Shown in pieces: positions 53,337 through 62,583 of a stretch of DNA of 64,000 nt. The position numbers were made by a program, and so were the translations under genes. The notes beneath the pieces are model-generated. The model saw nothing but the letters and a program-made list of their open reading frames with translations. It did no database searches and had not been told where the DNA came from. The DNA lies in contig NZ_JABBNI010000013.1 in NCBI RefSeq assembly GCF_012926525.1, positions 1-64,000 on the forward strand, in the 5' to 3' direction. Numbering within the stretch: position 1 is the stretch's first letter; each line of letters starts with the position of its first letter. The stretch comes from Clostridium muellerianum (GTDB lineage: Bacteria; Bacillota; Clostridia; Clostridiales; Clostridiaceae).

Positions 53337-54554
53337 TTAAGAAGCAATTTCCTCTTCATATAAATCGTATTTTTTATTCTGTCTTAAATTTATAAATAAT
53401 GAAACTCCATATACTGCCAAAAGTATTACAACAAATATAGCGGAGAATCTATACATAAAGGCATAATTTTTACTTTCAGCTATAAAGCTGAGTAGTATGG
53501 AACCAAGTGTAAAAGCTAGATCCATAGAAGATAGAAAAGTACCATTGGCAGCTCCTTTACGATGTTCTGGAGAACGATTTACTGCCCAAACTTGTAGTGA
53601 AGGCTGAACAGCTCCATATCCTAAACCATAGAAAAGAGAAGCTATTATTAAAGTTGTAGTGCCATGGGTGTATGATAATATAATTAAACCTACTATCATA
53701 GATACAGCACCAGGCAACACTATTACAGTATGTCCTTTTTTATCAAATATTTTTCCAATAAAAGGTCTAGTTATTAATATCATTGTAACATGTCCTATAA
53801 AATATAACCATATATTTGATATTTTTACTTCTTTACCATACAACATTATATAACTCATGATACCACATAAGGTAATTGTAAGTAAAAAACAAAGAAATGA
53901 AGGTAATAAAGCCTTTTTTTCAAATAAATCTAAGAAGGAAAAGCTTTTTTTAATTTTATAGTTATTAGAACTCTTTTTATGTATACTTACAGTTTTAATT
54001 AATAAAGTATCAATTATAACTAAAGCTAATGAAATAATTGAAATGTACTTAAAGCTGTATAAATTCATAATTGTAATAGCAACAATTGGAGCAAGAGACA
54101 TGGATATTATCATTGATAGGGAATAGTAACCCATTCCTTCTCCTCGTCTTTTTTCAGGTACAATATTAGTAAAAATTGCGGCAGTGGCAGTGGACGCAAT
54201 ACCCCAACCTATTCCTTGGACTATACGAACTAATATAATTGCAGTTAATGGTAACCATATGTAAGATAATGTACTAGCACCTAGTATTATGGAGCCAATT
54301 ATTAGTAAAGGCTTAATATCAATATTATCAAGAAGTGTTCCCATTAATAATCTAAAAAGTAGGGAAGTGATGGAAAATAAACTTACAACCAGGCTTGCTT
54401 CAAAATTGCTTCCGCCAGTTTGTTTTGCATATGCTGGTAATGTTGGAACTAGCATATAAAAGCCTAAGTAAATAAATAAATTTGAAAGTAACATGAATAT
54501 ATAACTCTTAGTCCATAACTTATTGTGATTAGTGTTTTTTAATTGCAAATTCAA
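53337..54554 (-). CDS. MFS efflux transporter
   Basis: 405 aa, about 12 membrane segments, typical major facilitator: LGFYMLVPTLPAYAKQTGGSNFEASLVVSLFSITSLLFRLLMGTLLD in the first helices, then RIVQGIGWGIASTATAAIFTNIVPEKRRGEGMGYYSLSM. Short length and motifs fit a drug exporter of the YfmO/DHA type. The gene follows the MarR gene on the same strand (62-nt gap). Confidence 0.93.
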   Translation of the reverse strand: MNLQLKNTNHNKLWTKSYIFMLLSNLFIYLGFYMLVPTLPAYAKQTGGSNFEASLVVSLFSITSLLFRLLMGTLLDNIDIKPLLIIGSIILGASTLSYIWLPLTAIILVRIVQGIGWGIASTATAAIFTNIVPEKRRGEGMGYYSLSMIISMSLAPIVAITIMNLYSFKYISIISLALVIIDTLLIKTVSIHKKSSNNYKIKKSFSFLDLFEKKALLPSFLCFLLTITLCGIMSYIMLYGKEVKISNIWLYFIGHVTMILITRPFIGKIFDKKGHTVIVLPGAVSMIVGLIILSYTHGTTTLIIASLFYGLGYGAVQPSLQVWAVNRSPEHRKGAANGTFLSSMDLAFTLGSILLSFIAESKNYAFMYRFSAIFVVILLAVYGVSLFINLRQNKKYDLYEEEIAS

Positions 54555-54616
54555 AATTTTGTCCTCCTAGTATAAATGATCAAATAAAAATAATAGGTAT
54601 TATCAGCCTATTGCTT

Positions 54617-55057
54617 TTATAAGGTGTTTAAATTAGTAATATTTTCATCTATTTGAACAAGAACATCTAGATAAATGCTCAGGTTTTTTTCAGAAACACC
54701 ATTTAAAATTTTTTTAAATATGTTCTCTATATATGGTATAAGCTTTTGAGTTAAATCTAAGCCTTTCTTAGTTATATGAATGGAAAATGAACGCCTATCT
54801 TCTTTGCTGGTATGTCTTTCAATTAAAGCTTTTCTTTCTAGTATGTCAAGCATTCTTGTTAAAGTAGGCTGATCTTTATTTACCATTTTAGATAGAATTT
54901 TTTGGCTTATTTTATCCTGTCTTGATAATTTAAGCAATACTTGCCATTGATCAGCTGTTATATCAAATTCTATTAGTTGCGAATTTAAGTAATGAATAAT
55001 TTTTCTATTAACTAAGGTTGTAAAGTTACCAAAGTTTTCATCATACGATTTAAGCAT
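54617..55057 (-). CDS. MarR-family transcriptional regulator
   Basis: 146 aa winged helix-turn-helix: FDITADQWQVLLKLSRQDKISQKILSKMVNKDQPTLTRMLDILERKALIERHTSKEDRRSF is the DNA-binding core. ATG follows TTAGGAGG. It likely represses itself and the MFS exporter and responds to a small ligand. Confidence 0.93.
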   Translation of the reverse strand: MLKSYDENFGNFTTLVNRKIIHYLNSQLIEFDITADQWQVLLKLSRQDKISQKILSKMVNKDQPTLTRMLDILERKALIERHTSKEDRRSFSIHITKKGLDLTQKLIPYIENIFKKILNGVSEKNLSIYLDVLVQIDENITNLNTL

Positions 55058-55091
55058 AATATACCTCCTAATGTTTGCTGAGACAAATGTT

Positions 55092-55120
55092 AGTATAACA
55101 AGTAATTTGTTTTATTGCAA
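55092..55120 (-). promoter_or_regulatory. marR-MFS promoter with imperfect operator
   Basis: On the minus strand: TTGCAA (55115-55120), 17-bp spacer, TATACT (55092-55097). The spacer carries the inverted repeat AACAA-N5-TTGTT (55098-55112), a plausible MarR autorepression site. The remainder of the gap to 55492 shows no gene. Confidence 0.65.
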
Positions 55121-55492
55121 GTATTCTAATAAAAAAATATATCTTGTAATTGAATTTTTTTATTGAAATCGATTCATTTAATGGGCTGATATGTAAAAAA
55201 TGTAATCGTAGGTAAATATATTCATATGAAAATAATGTAAGTATAAGTAAATGTTTGCGGATAAATGTATAGAAAATTTATTTTAAAATAGAGAAGAGGT
55301 GTTATTATCTTTATAAAAAGTGAATTTTAAGTTTTTGGGAAATTCATAACTGAGATTTTATGCCTGCTCTAATTTATGAATATATGCAGAATAGATGGGT
55401 AATATAATATTGGAATTAGGGTATTGGTTTCCTTAATTTGGTGAAAAAATTATTAAAAAATATAGGTATTTAACGAAAGGAGTAAATTTGTT

Positions 55493-55996
55493 ATGAATAA
55501 GGATCAGGGTGATTTACAAGAAGCAAGAGAATTAAATAAAAAATCAAGAGCAAATTCAACTAGTGGAGCAATGAATAACTCAGTAAACATGGGAATGACT
55601 AGTGGAATGGGTGATAATGATTTACAGGAAACAAGAGCATTAAATGCACAATCAAGAGCAAACTTATCTGGTGGATCAATGAGCAGTTCAGTAAATAGCG
55701 GAATGACTAATGGAATGAATGATGCTGATTTACAGGAAGCAAGAGCATTAAATCAACAGTCAAGAACAAATTCAACTAGTGGAACAATGAGCAATTCAGT
55801 AAACATGGGAATGACTAGTGGAATGGGTGATAATGATTTACAGGAAACAAGAGCATTAAATGCACAATCAAGAGCAAACTTATCTGGTGGATCAATGAGT
55901 AGTTCAGTAAATACAGGGATGAACGGTGGAATTAATGCTGATGATTTACAAGAAGCAAAAGAATTAAATAAAAAGTCAAGAGAAAATAAGAAATAA
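55493..55996 (+). CDS. Repeat protein resembling gamma-type SASP
   Basis: 167 aa, soluble, almost entirely tandem repeats of 36 residues: DLQEARELNKKSRAN core followed by a Ser/Gly/Met/Asn-rich spacer. Repeats 1-4 are full, the fifth is cut after the core. The design recalls the Bacillus gamma-type small acid-soluble spore protein (repeated NAQQVRKQNQQS units separated by Gly/Gln/Ala spacers), a spore amino-acid reserve generally not found in clostridia. ATG follows GAAAGGAG. Spore genes follow it. Function is inferred from design only. Confidence 0.65.
   Translation: MNKDQGDLQEARELNKKSRANSTSGAMNNSVNMGMTSGMGDNDLQETRALNAQSRANLSGGSMSSSVNSGMTNGMNDADLQEARALNQQSRTNSTSGTMSNSVNMGMTSGMGDNDLQETRALNAQSRANLSGGSMSSSVNTGMNGGINADDLQEAKELNKKSRENKK
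55511..55993 (+). repeat. Tandem 108-bp coding repeat
   Basis: Units begin at 55511, 55619, 55727 and 55835, with a partial unit from 55943. Units 1/3 and 2/4 are more alike than neighbours, so a 216-bp pair was duplicated. The middle pieces are nearly identical at the DNA level. Confidence 0.85.
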
Positions 55997-56089
55997 AAAT
56001 TTGTAATTATAACTTAGGCCTCTACTAAGAAAATAACAAACTAAATATGTTAAATTATATGATTTAGATTAAGAACGTTAGTAAAGAGT

Positions 56090-56135
56090 AATACCGTATA
56101 TTGATTTATAAAAAATTAAATCTATATACGGTATT
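56090..56135. terminator. Bidirectional terminator
   Basis: AATACCGTATA (56090-56100) and TATACGGTATT (56125-56135) form the base of a 19-bp stem with one mismatch, A-rich before and T-rich after. It serves the repeat-protein gene and the convergent esterase gene. Confidence 0.8.
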
Positions 56136-56152
56136 TTTGTATACTAATATAA

Positions 56153-57187
56153 CTATGGTTTGGGTATTTGAAATTGTTTTTGTAAGTATAAAGAAATTTC
56201 ATTTATAGATTTATCTGCTTTTTTTGTAACCTTATCCATTGTAATAAATCCATGACAAACACCTGTATATTCAGTAATCTCTACATTATTTCCTGCATCT
56301 TTTAATTTTTTGGCGTAGGACTTACCTTCATCCCGAAGAGGGTCAATCTCTGCTGTTATTATGAGTGCAGCAGGTAATTTTTTAAAGTCTTTAGCTAAAA
56401 GGGGAGATGCATAAGGACTTTTTCTATCTTCTTTTTTTGGAACATATAGCGATATGTATTTTTCCATATCTTTTATTGAAACATTTAAATCATTGGCTAA
56501 ATAAGACCAAGATTTACTATTTAATTCAAATATGTTTGTAGAAGGATATATTAATACCTGACAACTTATAGGAGGACCATTTTTATCTCTTGACATTAAA
56601 GAAACTGCAGCAGAAAGATTTCCACCTGCACTATCTCCTGCAAGAGCTACATGTTTTTTATCCCCATATATACTTTCAGCATTTTTATAAGTCCATTCAA
56701 GTATACTATATACATCATTTACAGCAACAGGAAAAGGATTTTCTGGAGCAAGGCGATAGTCAACAGATATTACTATTGCTTTAGTTTTTTCTGAAAGCTT
56801 TCTACAAACATTATCATGAGTATCAAGGTTTCCTGCAATCCAAAAGCCGCCATGTGAATAAATAATTATAGGAAGATTATTGTTAGTATTAGGTGTATAT
56901 ATACGTACTGGTATTTTTTGAGAATTTTCTGTTATAGTAATATTTCTAATATTGGAAAATGGTATAGCTTTTTTTGACCATATAGTAGATTGAGAATTTA
57001 AACCTTCTCTAATTTCTTTTATAGATTTACTATCAATTGATTTTGGATTTAAAATTTTATTTAAGCGTAAATTTATTGCAAGATATGTATCAAGTTTGCC
57101 AATAGCTGTTTTAGTTAAACTTTTAATACCAAAAAAGATTGCTATTATGACTAAAATAATTGATATTATCTTAATGCTTTTTTTCAT
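56153..57187 (-). CDS. Membrane-anchored esterase/lipase (HSL family)
   Basis: 344 aa with one N-terminal membrane segment (about residues 5-22). Alpha/beta hydrolase of the hormone-sensitive-lipase/Aes type: HGGFW oxyanion motif, GDSAGGNLS nucleophile, EIDPLRDEG acid, and CHGF histidine. Likely faces outside and hydrolyses short-chain esters. ATG follows CGGAGGTAA. Confidence 0.92.
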   Translation of the reverse strand: MKKSIKIISIILVIIAIFFGIKSLTKTAIGKLDTYLAINLRLNKILNPKSIDSKSIKEIREGLNSQSTIWSKKAIPFSNIRNITITENSQKIPVRIYTPNTNNNLPIIIYSHGGFWIAGNLDTHDNVCRKLSEKTKAIVISVDYRLAPENPFPVAVNDVYSILEWTYKNAESIYGDKKHVALAGDSAGGNLSAAVSLMSRDKNGPPISCQVLIYPSTNIFELNSKSWSYLANDLNVSIKDMEKYISLYVPKKEDRKSPYASPLLAKDFKKLPAALIITAEIDPLRDEGKSYAKKLKDAGNNVEITEYTGVCHGFITMDKVTKKADKSINEISLYLQKQFQIPKP

Positions 57188-57367
57188 TTTATTACCTCCG
57201 AATATTATGTTAGCTACATAATAAAAACTTAACTTATGTGTGTATTTTTTACTGATTCTATTTTAATATACCTAAAATTACCGAAAGATTTTTACTTATA
57301 AAATGTATTGAACATAGTGGTTTATCAAACATTATATTTAGAAAAACAAAAAGGAGATGTGATCTAA

Positions 57368-58063
57368 ATGTTTAAACACGAAAAGCAATTATTGAAAGAT
57401 GTTAAGGTAGAAAGACCAAACCCACAATATGCTGTATTAATGCAGGAACAACTAGGTGGTGGTAATGGAGAGCTTAAAGCTGCGATGCAATATATATCAC
57501 AGAGTTTTAGAATAAAAGATGCTGCAATTAAGGATTTATTTTTAGATATAGGTTCAGAAGAATTGAGCCATATGGAAATGGTAGCTCAAACCATTAACCT
57601 CTTAAATGGTCATGCACTAGATTTTAACAGTGTAAGTAGTGGAGAAATTGAAACACATGTATTAGGTGGATTATCACCAGTATTAACTAATTCTTCTGGA
57701 GAACCTTGGACAGCAAATTATGTAACAGTAACTGGAGATTTAGTAGCAGATTTACTTTCTAATATTGCTTCAGAACAAAGAGCAAAGGTTGTATATGAAT
57801 ACCTTCATCGTCAAATCAATGATAAATATGTTAGAGAAACTATAGACTTTTTATTAGAAAGAGAAGAAGCACATAATGCATTATTTAGAGAGGCTCTTAA
57901 TAATGTTAAAGATACTGGATCAAATAAGAACTTTGGAGTTACAAAGGATTCAAAATTGTACTTTGATTTGTCAACACCAGGTAGATATTATCAAGATCCT
58001 AACCCTACAGAACCTAGTTTTGCAAATCCTAGAAGAGAGTCTGAATTAGCAGGAAGACACTAA
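57368..58063 (+). CDS. Manganese catalase
   Basis: 231 aa, di-manganese catalase of the ferritin-like fold that breaks down H2O2. Metal ligands appear in order: Glu in NGELKAAMQY, Glu/His in EELSHMEM, Glu in ASEQRAKVVYEY, and Glu/His in EREEAHNALFREAL. It is related to the coat protein CotJC at 61987 but has the longer C-terminus (FDLSTPGRYYQDPN) of true catalases. ATG follows AAAGGAGATG. The location beside coat genes suggests spore protection or a coat role. Confidence 0.93.
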   Translation: MFKHEKQLLKDVKVERPNPQYAVLMQEQLGGGNGELKAAMQYISQSFRIKDAAIKDLFLDIGSEELSHMEMVAQTINLLNGHALDFNSVSSGEIETHVLGGLSPVLTNSSGEPWTANYVTVTGDLVADLLSNIASEQRAKVVYEYLHRQINDKYVRETIDFLLEREEAHNALFREALNNVKDTGSNKNFGVTKDSKLYFDLSTPGRYYQDPNPTEPSFANPRRESELAGRH

Positions 58064-58193
58064 TTAGTAATAATGGTAAGTAATTTTCAGGTTCAAATAA
58101 GGTTTTATCATGATAAATAATATTGTAACTTGGAGCTTAGATTATAAAAGAGTTGAAGTTACAGTAATAGCATAAAATTTATTTTTAATTTAA

Positions 58194-58231
58194 AAAGCTA
58201 TGAAATATTTACACACTTATTTCATAGCTTT
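58194..58231. terminator. Bidirectional terminator
   Basis: AAAGCTATGAAATA (58194-58207) and its exact complement (58218-58231) around a 10-nt loop, with A tract before and T-rich DNA after; between the catalase gene and the convergent secreted-protein gene. Confidence 0.85.
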
Positions 58232-58252
58232 CATTTTAGTATTATATAATTA

Positions 58253-58708
58253 CTAATTAGGAATATTTACATAAATATAATCTGATTTGAGATCTGGATT
58301 GCCAGGAGCATATGCTTTAATTTCAATTTTATGTTTTCCAGGTGTCAAATTCTTAACAAGAATAGTTTTGTAATAAGTATTTCCAAATTGCTCGAAATCT
58401 AATATTTTACTATGATCGTCAATAAATTGAGAATCTACCAATACGCTAAGCACACTATTAGTATTTACAATTTTACATTGAATACCAATATTCTTAGTGT
58501 TGACATTATAGGAGTTTCCTGTATATGTCTTTTGTGATACATTTCCAATGGCATATACATTATCACCATAATCTTTAACGTTAGTAACTTGACTTATATT
58601 AAAGTTCCAGCTATTAGAGTATGCAGAAACATTTTTGGTACATAGTCCAATTGTAAGCAGCAAAGTAATTAGAAATAAACTTGAAATCTTTTTAAAGAAA
58701 TTTTTCAT
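58253..58708 (-). CDS. Secreted protein, family not recognised
   Basis: 151 aa with a signal peptide (charged KNFFKK start, hydrophobic core, cleavage near VSA-YS at about residue 29). The mature part is beta-rich (NISQVTNVKDYGDNVYAIGN; GIQCKIVNTNSVLSVLVDSQF; LTPGKHKIEIKAYAPG), like a carbohydrate- or surface-binding domain. ATG follows AAGGGGGAA. Confidence 0.75.
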   Translation of the reverse strand: MKNFFKKISSLFLITLLLTIGLCTKNVSAYSNSWNFNISQVTNVKDYGDNVYAIGNVSQKTYTGNSYNVNTKNIGIQCKIVNTNSVLSVLVDSQFIDDHSKILDFEQFGNTYYKTILVKNLTPGKHKIEIKAYAPGNPDLKSDYIYVNIPN

Positions 58709-59155
58709 TTTAATTCCCCCTTGGTAATTTTATTTGTAACTATTTAGCTATGTTTGTAAAAAGAATGAAATGTTTAATTAAAAAATACATAATGTATTGT
58801 AAATTATAAAAATTATTTGCTTGAATTCAAGATTAAGTAATCTTTACAATATCTATTATATATACTAAAAGAATAAATACAATATTAGTGGCATGAAAGT
58901 GTCAAAAAATGAACTTAAAAGAAAAATTTACATATATAAATTGTTTTTAGGACAATTTCTTATGCTTTTATGCCATAATTATTTACAGTTCTACTTTTAT
59001 GTGATATTTTTATTTAAAATAATTTGCATAAAAAAGAAATGTTGATGACTAAATAAATTACACTAATAAGATAAACAACATGTAGTTATTTTACAATTTA
59101 AGTTTTTTTTGTTATATACGATAAAAAATATAATTAAGTACAAGGGGGAATATGA
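58709..59155. other. Divergent intergenic region
   Basis: About 450 nt between the secreted-protein gene and the next plus-strand gene. AT-rich with several A/T runs; no repeat, hairpin or reading frame I can support. It should contain both promoters. Confidence 0.4.
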
Positions 59156-59629
59156 ATGAATAAAATAGGTGGTTATAATGTATCAAACTTAAATATAAAA
59201 AATGAATCAATTTACGATAATACAAAGGTAATTGCTGAAAAAAAAGATAATAAATCTGAAGAGAATATAGGTGATACTGTTCAAATAGAGCAAAAAAATA
59301 ATGTAATAATTAATACTAAAAAAGCATATGACGCTCTTAAGGAAACATGTGATGAAGTTGGCACTGTAACTCGAGATGGATATACTTATGGATCTATGAT
59401 GTTTTCTTTTTATACAATGATGGATTATATGGAAAGCCAGGGAATATCTGTGCCGAACTTTGAGTTGAGTGGAAATAATTTAAATAATGATAATTATTTA
59501 GGATTTGTAGATAAAATAAAAGAGTTTACTAAAAACTTATCAAGCCAATATCCAAATGTTGTTCCAGATAATTTTTATGATTTTTGCGATTTATTTAAAG
59601 AAAAATTATTACAAAATGGATGCTCTTAA
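59156..59629 (+). CDS. Small cytoplasmic protein, family not recognised
   Basis: 157 aa. The N-terminal 50 residues are Asn/Lys-rich and disordered-looking; then TKKAYDALKETCDEVGTVTRDGYTYGSMMFSFYTMMDYMESQGI and a helical end. The start is ATG 59156 after AAGGGGGAA (ATG 59152 is out of frame). A terminator follows at 59756. Confidence 0.6.
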   Translation: MNKIGGYNVSNLNIKNESIYDNTKVIAEKKDNKSEENIGDTVQIEQKNNVIINTKKAYDALKETCDEVGTVTRDGYTYGSMMFSFYTMMDYMESQGISVPNFELSGNNLNNDNYLGFVDKIKEFTKNLSSQYPNVVPDNFYDFCDLFKEKLLQNGCS

Positions 59630-59755
59630 TATTAAAAAGAAAAGTGTTATTAAAAATTATATTTTAGATACAGTTAAATATTTTTTAAGAGTATTTACAT
59701 AAGTAAAGTAGGTAGTCTATATTATCTTAATAGCATTTTATGATAAAAATGCAAG

Positions 59756-59797
59756 AAAAAATTATGCTGTTGGAAAATATCCAATAGCATAATTTTT
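59756..59797. terminator. Bidirectional terminator
   Basis: AAAAATTATGCTGTTGGA (59756-59773) pairs with TCCAATAGCATAATTTTT (59780-59797), one G-U pair. Lies between the small protein gene and the convergent DUF2935-like gene. Confidence 0.85.
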
Positions 59798-59909
59798 AAA
59801 CAATGTATGTTTTGAAAATTTTATTTAATTGTAACAATGTTTTATAATTACCTAATAGTTGAAAATTCTTAGTAAGTATTTCTGTATCAAAAGTCATTAA
59901 AAAAAAGTA

Positions 59910-60338
59910 CTATCTTATCTGCTGTCTTAAGTCTTTAAATAGTTCAAGCATAAAAGTTTGTTCATCAATAATATGCTTAACTAATTCCTGCCAGGCTGCA
60001 TTTCCTCGACCAAATCTTAATAATTGTGGATAAAATGATAAAGCGTGTGTATCATGAACTATAAATTCATCAATTAATCTTCTTACGTTAGCAATATTTC
60101 TAGCATAAAGTGCAGGATTAGAATCTACAATCCTTTTTAAATACATCACATCATTGTGCAGTTTTGAAAACATTCTATGAATGTTGGTAAGGTTATCTAT
60201 AATAGGTCTTGGAAGGTTAATGCCAGAAAGTTTAGCTACTCTTTTAAAAAAGTTTGGATGATCTTCTGAAATATGAGTCCACAATTGAAGTTCATTAAAG
60301 ACACAAGTGAATTGATTTACGTGGGTGTAACAATACAT
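59910..60338 (-). CDS. DUF2935-like helical protein
   Basis: 142 aa from the ATG at 60338, which follows CAGGAGGTA (the upstream in-frame codons precede that ribosome site). Four-helix pattern: VFNELQLWTHISEDHPNFFKRVAKLSG near the start, LHNDVMYLKRIVD, and IIDEQTFMLELFKDLRQQI. This matches DUF2935-type ferritin-like proteins common in spore-forming clostridia. No membrane segment. Position in the spore-gene group suggests a coat or sporulation link. Confidence 0.65.
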   Translation of the reverse strand: MYCYTHVNQFTCVFNELQLWTHISEDHPNFFKRVAKLSGINLPRPIIDNLTNIHRMFSKLHNDVMYLKRIVDSNPALYARNIANVRRLIDEFIVHDTHALSFYPQLLRFGRGNAAWQELVKHIIDEQTFMLELFKDLRQQIR

Positions 60339-60536
60339 GTATTTACCTCCTGATAAAATATACACAATATATAATATGCAATTTTCGTAAAATGGTTACT
60401 TGAATGTAATATTATATTTTTTTATAATCTAGACCATAATATATATATATAAGTATGTATTTATATAGACTTAATGGGAAAATAAAGTTTAACTAAGAAA
60501 GATTTAGTGATGAAAATTTATGGAGGTAGAAATAGT

Positions 60537-61004
60537 ATGATTGTTATATATCATGATGTTGGAGGAGCGCATTCTACAGCAGTAGCAGCTAATATACATA
60601 TTAATAAATTACCAACTAATAGGATACCAAGTGAGTCTGAATTACTTAATTTACCAACCTTTGATAAAATAGAAAAAGAACAAATTGGAAGGCTAATATA
60701 TATTGGTGAAGATGAATTTAATGCAAAAGTTTACACTTTAGCTAGAAAATATAATCCCGAAATAGTAATACCTGCTATTAAAGATATGTATTCTATCTTA
60801 CATGAAAGTAGTAATGGTATCTTTATTGCGGATACTAAGCCTGCTGTTAATTTACTTATGAATATAGGTGGGTATGCTTCAAGAAAGTTACATTTTGTAA
60901 GCTTAGGGAGACCCATTGTAACAAAGGGGGCACAGCAAGCTTATATGGATATAGTTAATATAGTTAAAGGTGTAAAAAACAATATTAGAAATTTTAGAGT
61001 ATAG
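60537..61004 (+). CDS. DUF3189 protein
   Basis: 155 aa from the ATG at 60537, after TGGAGGTAG. Family start IVIYHDVGGAHSTAVAANIHINKLP, then GRLIYIGEDEFNAKVYTLARKYNPEIVIPAIKD, and KLHFVSLGRPIVTKGAQQAY. Widespread in clostridia, mostly spore formers; molecular role unknown. Confidence 0.85.
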   Translation: MIVIYHDVGGAHSTAVAANIHINKLPTNRIPSESELLNLPTFDKIEKEQIGRLIYIGEDEFNAKVYTLARKYNPEIVIPAIKDMYSILHESSNGIFIADTKPAVNLLMNIGGYASRKLHFVSLGRPIVTKGAQQAYMDIVNIVKGVKNNIRNFRV

Positions 61005-61107
61005 TTATACTATAATGTAGATTTTTTAACATATTGTGTGTTTGCAACTTATGTTATGGTAAGTTAATGGTGATTTGTAATTAGAAAATATAATTGGAGA
61101 GCATGTT

Positions 61108-61749
61108 ATGACAAAAGTAAAAAAGAATAATACATCTAAAAAATTGCATATTATTTTATTAATATTATTTGTTTTATGTTCTATTATATCTGCAATCAAA
61201 CCTCATGACTATTCTTCATGGTTTTTTGAATTTTTACCTGCTTTTATAGGAATTATAATATTAGTATTTACTTACAATAAGTTTGTGTTTACAGATTTTG
61301 TGTATGTACTTATTTTAATAGTAACGATAATAATGTTAATCGGAGCACATTACAAGTACAGCAACGTGCCATTGTTTAATTTGACAAAGCAAGTATACAA
61401 TTTAAGGAGAAATAATTATGATAGATTTGGTCATTTTATGCAAGGGTTTGTGCCGGCTTTTATTGTAAGAGAGTTATTAATAAGAAAAGTAAAATTAAAA
61501 AAAGGAATAGTATTATCCATAATTGTTGTGTGTATTTGTTTATCAATAAGCAGTTTCTATGAAATATTAGAAGGCCTATCAAGCATAGTATATGGAATGA
61601 ATCCAGAAAAGTTTTTAGAATATCAAGGAGATAAATTGGATACACAGTGGGATATGTTTTGCGCATTAACAGGAGCTGTAGTATCGGTAACTATGTTTCA
61701 TAAAGTTCATGATAAAAATATATATAATTTAGAAAAGTGTAAAGAATAA
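61108..61749 (+). CDS. DUF2238 (YjdF-like) integral membrane protein
   Basis: 213 aa with about six membrane helices. NYDRFGHFMQGFVPAFIVRELLIR, SFYEILEG and DTQWDMFCALTGAVVS are characteristic of the family. Role unknown. ATG follows TTGGAGAGC. A hairpin at 61766 may end its transcript. Confidence 0.85.
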   Translation: MTKVKKNNTSKKLHIILLILFVLCSIISAIKPHDYSSWFFEFLPAFIGIIILVFTYNKFVFTDFVYVLILIVTIIMLIGAHYKYSNVPLFNLTKQVYNLRRNNYDRFGHFMQGFVPAFIVRELLIRKVKLKKGIVLSIIVVCICLSISSFYEILEGLSSIVYGMNPEKFLEYQGDKLDTQWDMFCALTGAVVSVTMFHKVHDKNIYNLEKCKE

Positions 61750-61765
61750 AATACATTAACTATAA

Positions 61766-61803
61766 AATATAGGTCTGCATGAAAGAATATACAGACCTAT
61801 ATT
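61766..61803. terminator. Hairpin after the DUF2238 gene
   Basis: AATATAGGTCTG (61766-61777) pairs with CAGACCTATATT (61792-61803). No T run after it, so terminator function is probable rather than sure. The region to 61986 holds no gene. Confidence 0.65.
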
Positions 61804-61986
61804 AATAAGGAGCAGTCAAACCTAGTTCTAGTTTAATATAAATTTGATAATATACTGTTTCAACTTAAATAAAGTATTTAAGTATTAGAATAATACGTTC
61901 ATATAAGTTTGAAAGCTTGAAAATTTATATGAATTTAGTTAAATACCAATATTTAACTAATGTATATTATAATAATAGTTTAAGTC

Positions 61987-62580
61987 TTAAATAATTTTGT
62001 TAGGCATTACAAATAGATGAGGTTCTTGTAAACGCTCTTGAACAATTCTTAGAGCTTCACCAAATCTCTGATAATGGACAACTTCCCTTTCTCTTAAAAA
62101 TTTTAAAGGTTCTATTACATCAGGATCATCAGCCATGTTTATTAGATATTCGTAGGTAGCTCTTGCTTTTTGTTCAGCAGCTAAATCTTCATTAAGATCA
62201 ACAATTGGATCACCTTTTGATTGAATGTATGAAGCATTAAATGGAACACCTGAACCACTTGCAGGGTATATACCTTTTCCGTGATCTGCATAGTAGGCAC
62301 CCATGCCTGCTTTTTCAATCTCTTCAATACTTGCACCTTTCATTAATTGATGAACTATTGAGCCTACCATTTCCAAATGCGCTAATTCTTCTGTACCAAT
62401 ATCATTTAATGTTGCTATAGCTTGAGGAGTAATCATAGTAAATCTTTGACTTAGATACCTTAGGGATGCAGCCAATTCACCATCAGGTCCACCATATTGA
62501 GTTATAATGGTTTTTGCCATGTTAGGATTAGGATTTTTAATTTTTATAGGATATTCTAAGAATTTTTCGTATGTCCACAT
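61987..62580 (-). CDS. cotJC: Spore coat protein CotJC (Mn-catalase family)
   Basis: 197 aa of the manganese-catalase family, the coat-associated CotJC branch. Ligand regions are intact: DGELAASLRYLSQRF, GTEELAHLEMVGSI, AAEQKARATYEYL and REREVVHYQRFGEAL. It follows a CotJA-CotJB fusion by 3 nt, as in the B. subtilis cotJABC operon expressed in the mother cell under SigE. Shorter than the separate catalase at 57368. Confidence 0.93.
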   Translation of the reverse strand: MWTYEKFLEYPIKIKNPNPNMAKTIITQYGGPDGELAASLRYLSQRFTMITPQAIATLNDIGTEELAHLEMVGSIVHQLMKGASIEEIEKAGMGAYYADHGKGIYPASGSGVPFNASYIQSKGDPIVDLNEDLAAEQKARATYEYLINMADDPDVIEPLKFLREREVVHYQRFGEALRIVQERLQEPHLFVMPNKII

Positions 62581-62583
62581 ATA

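Noticed and set aside
55511-55993. Possible CRISPR array from regular repeats
   Set aside because: Units are 108 bp, in frame and without variable spacers; they encode a repeat protein.
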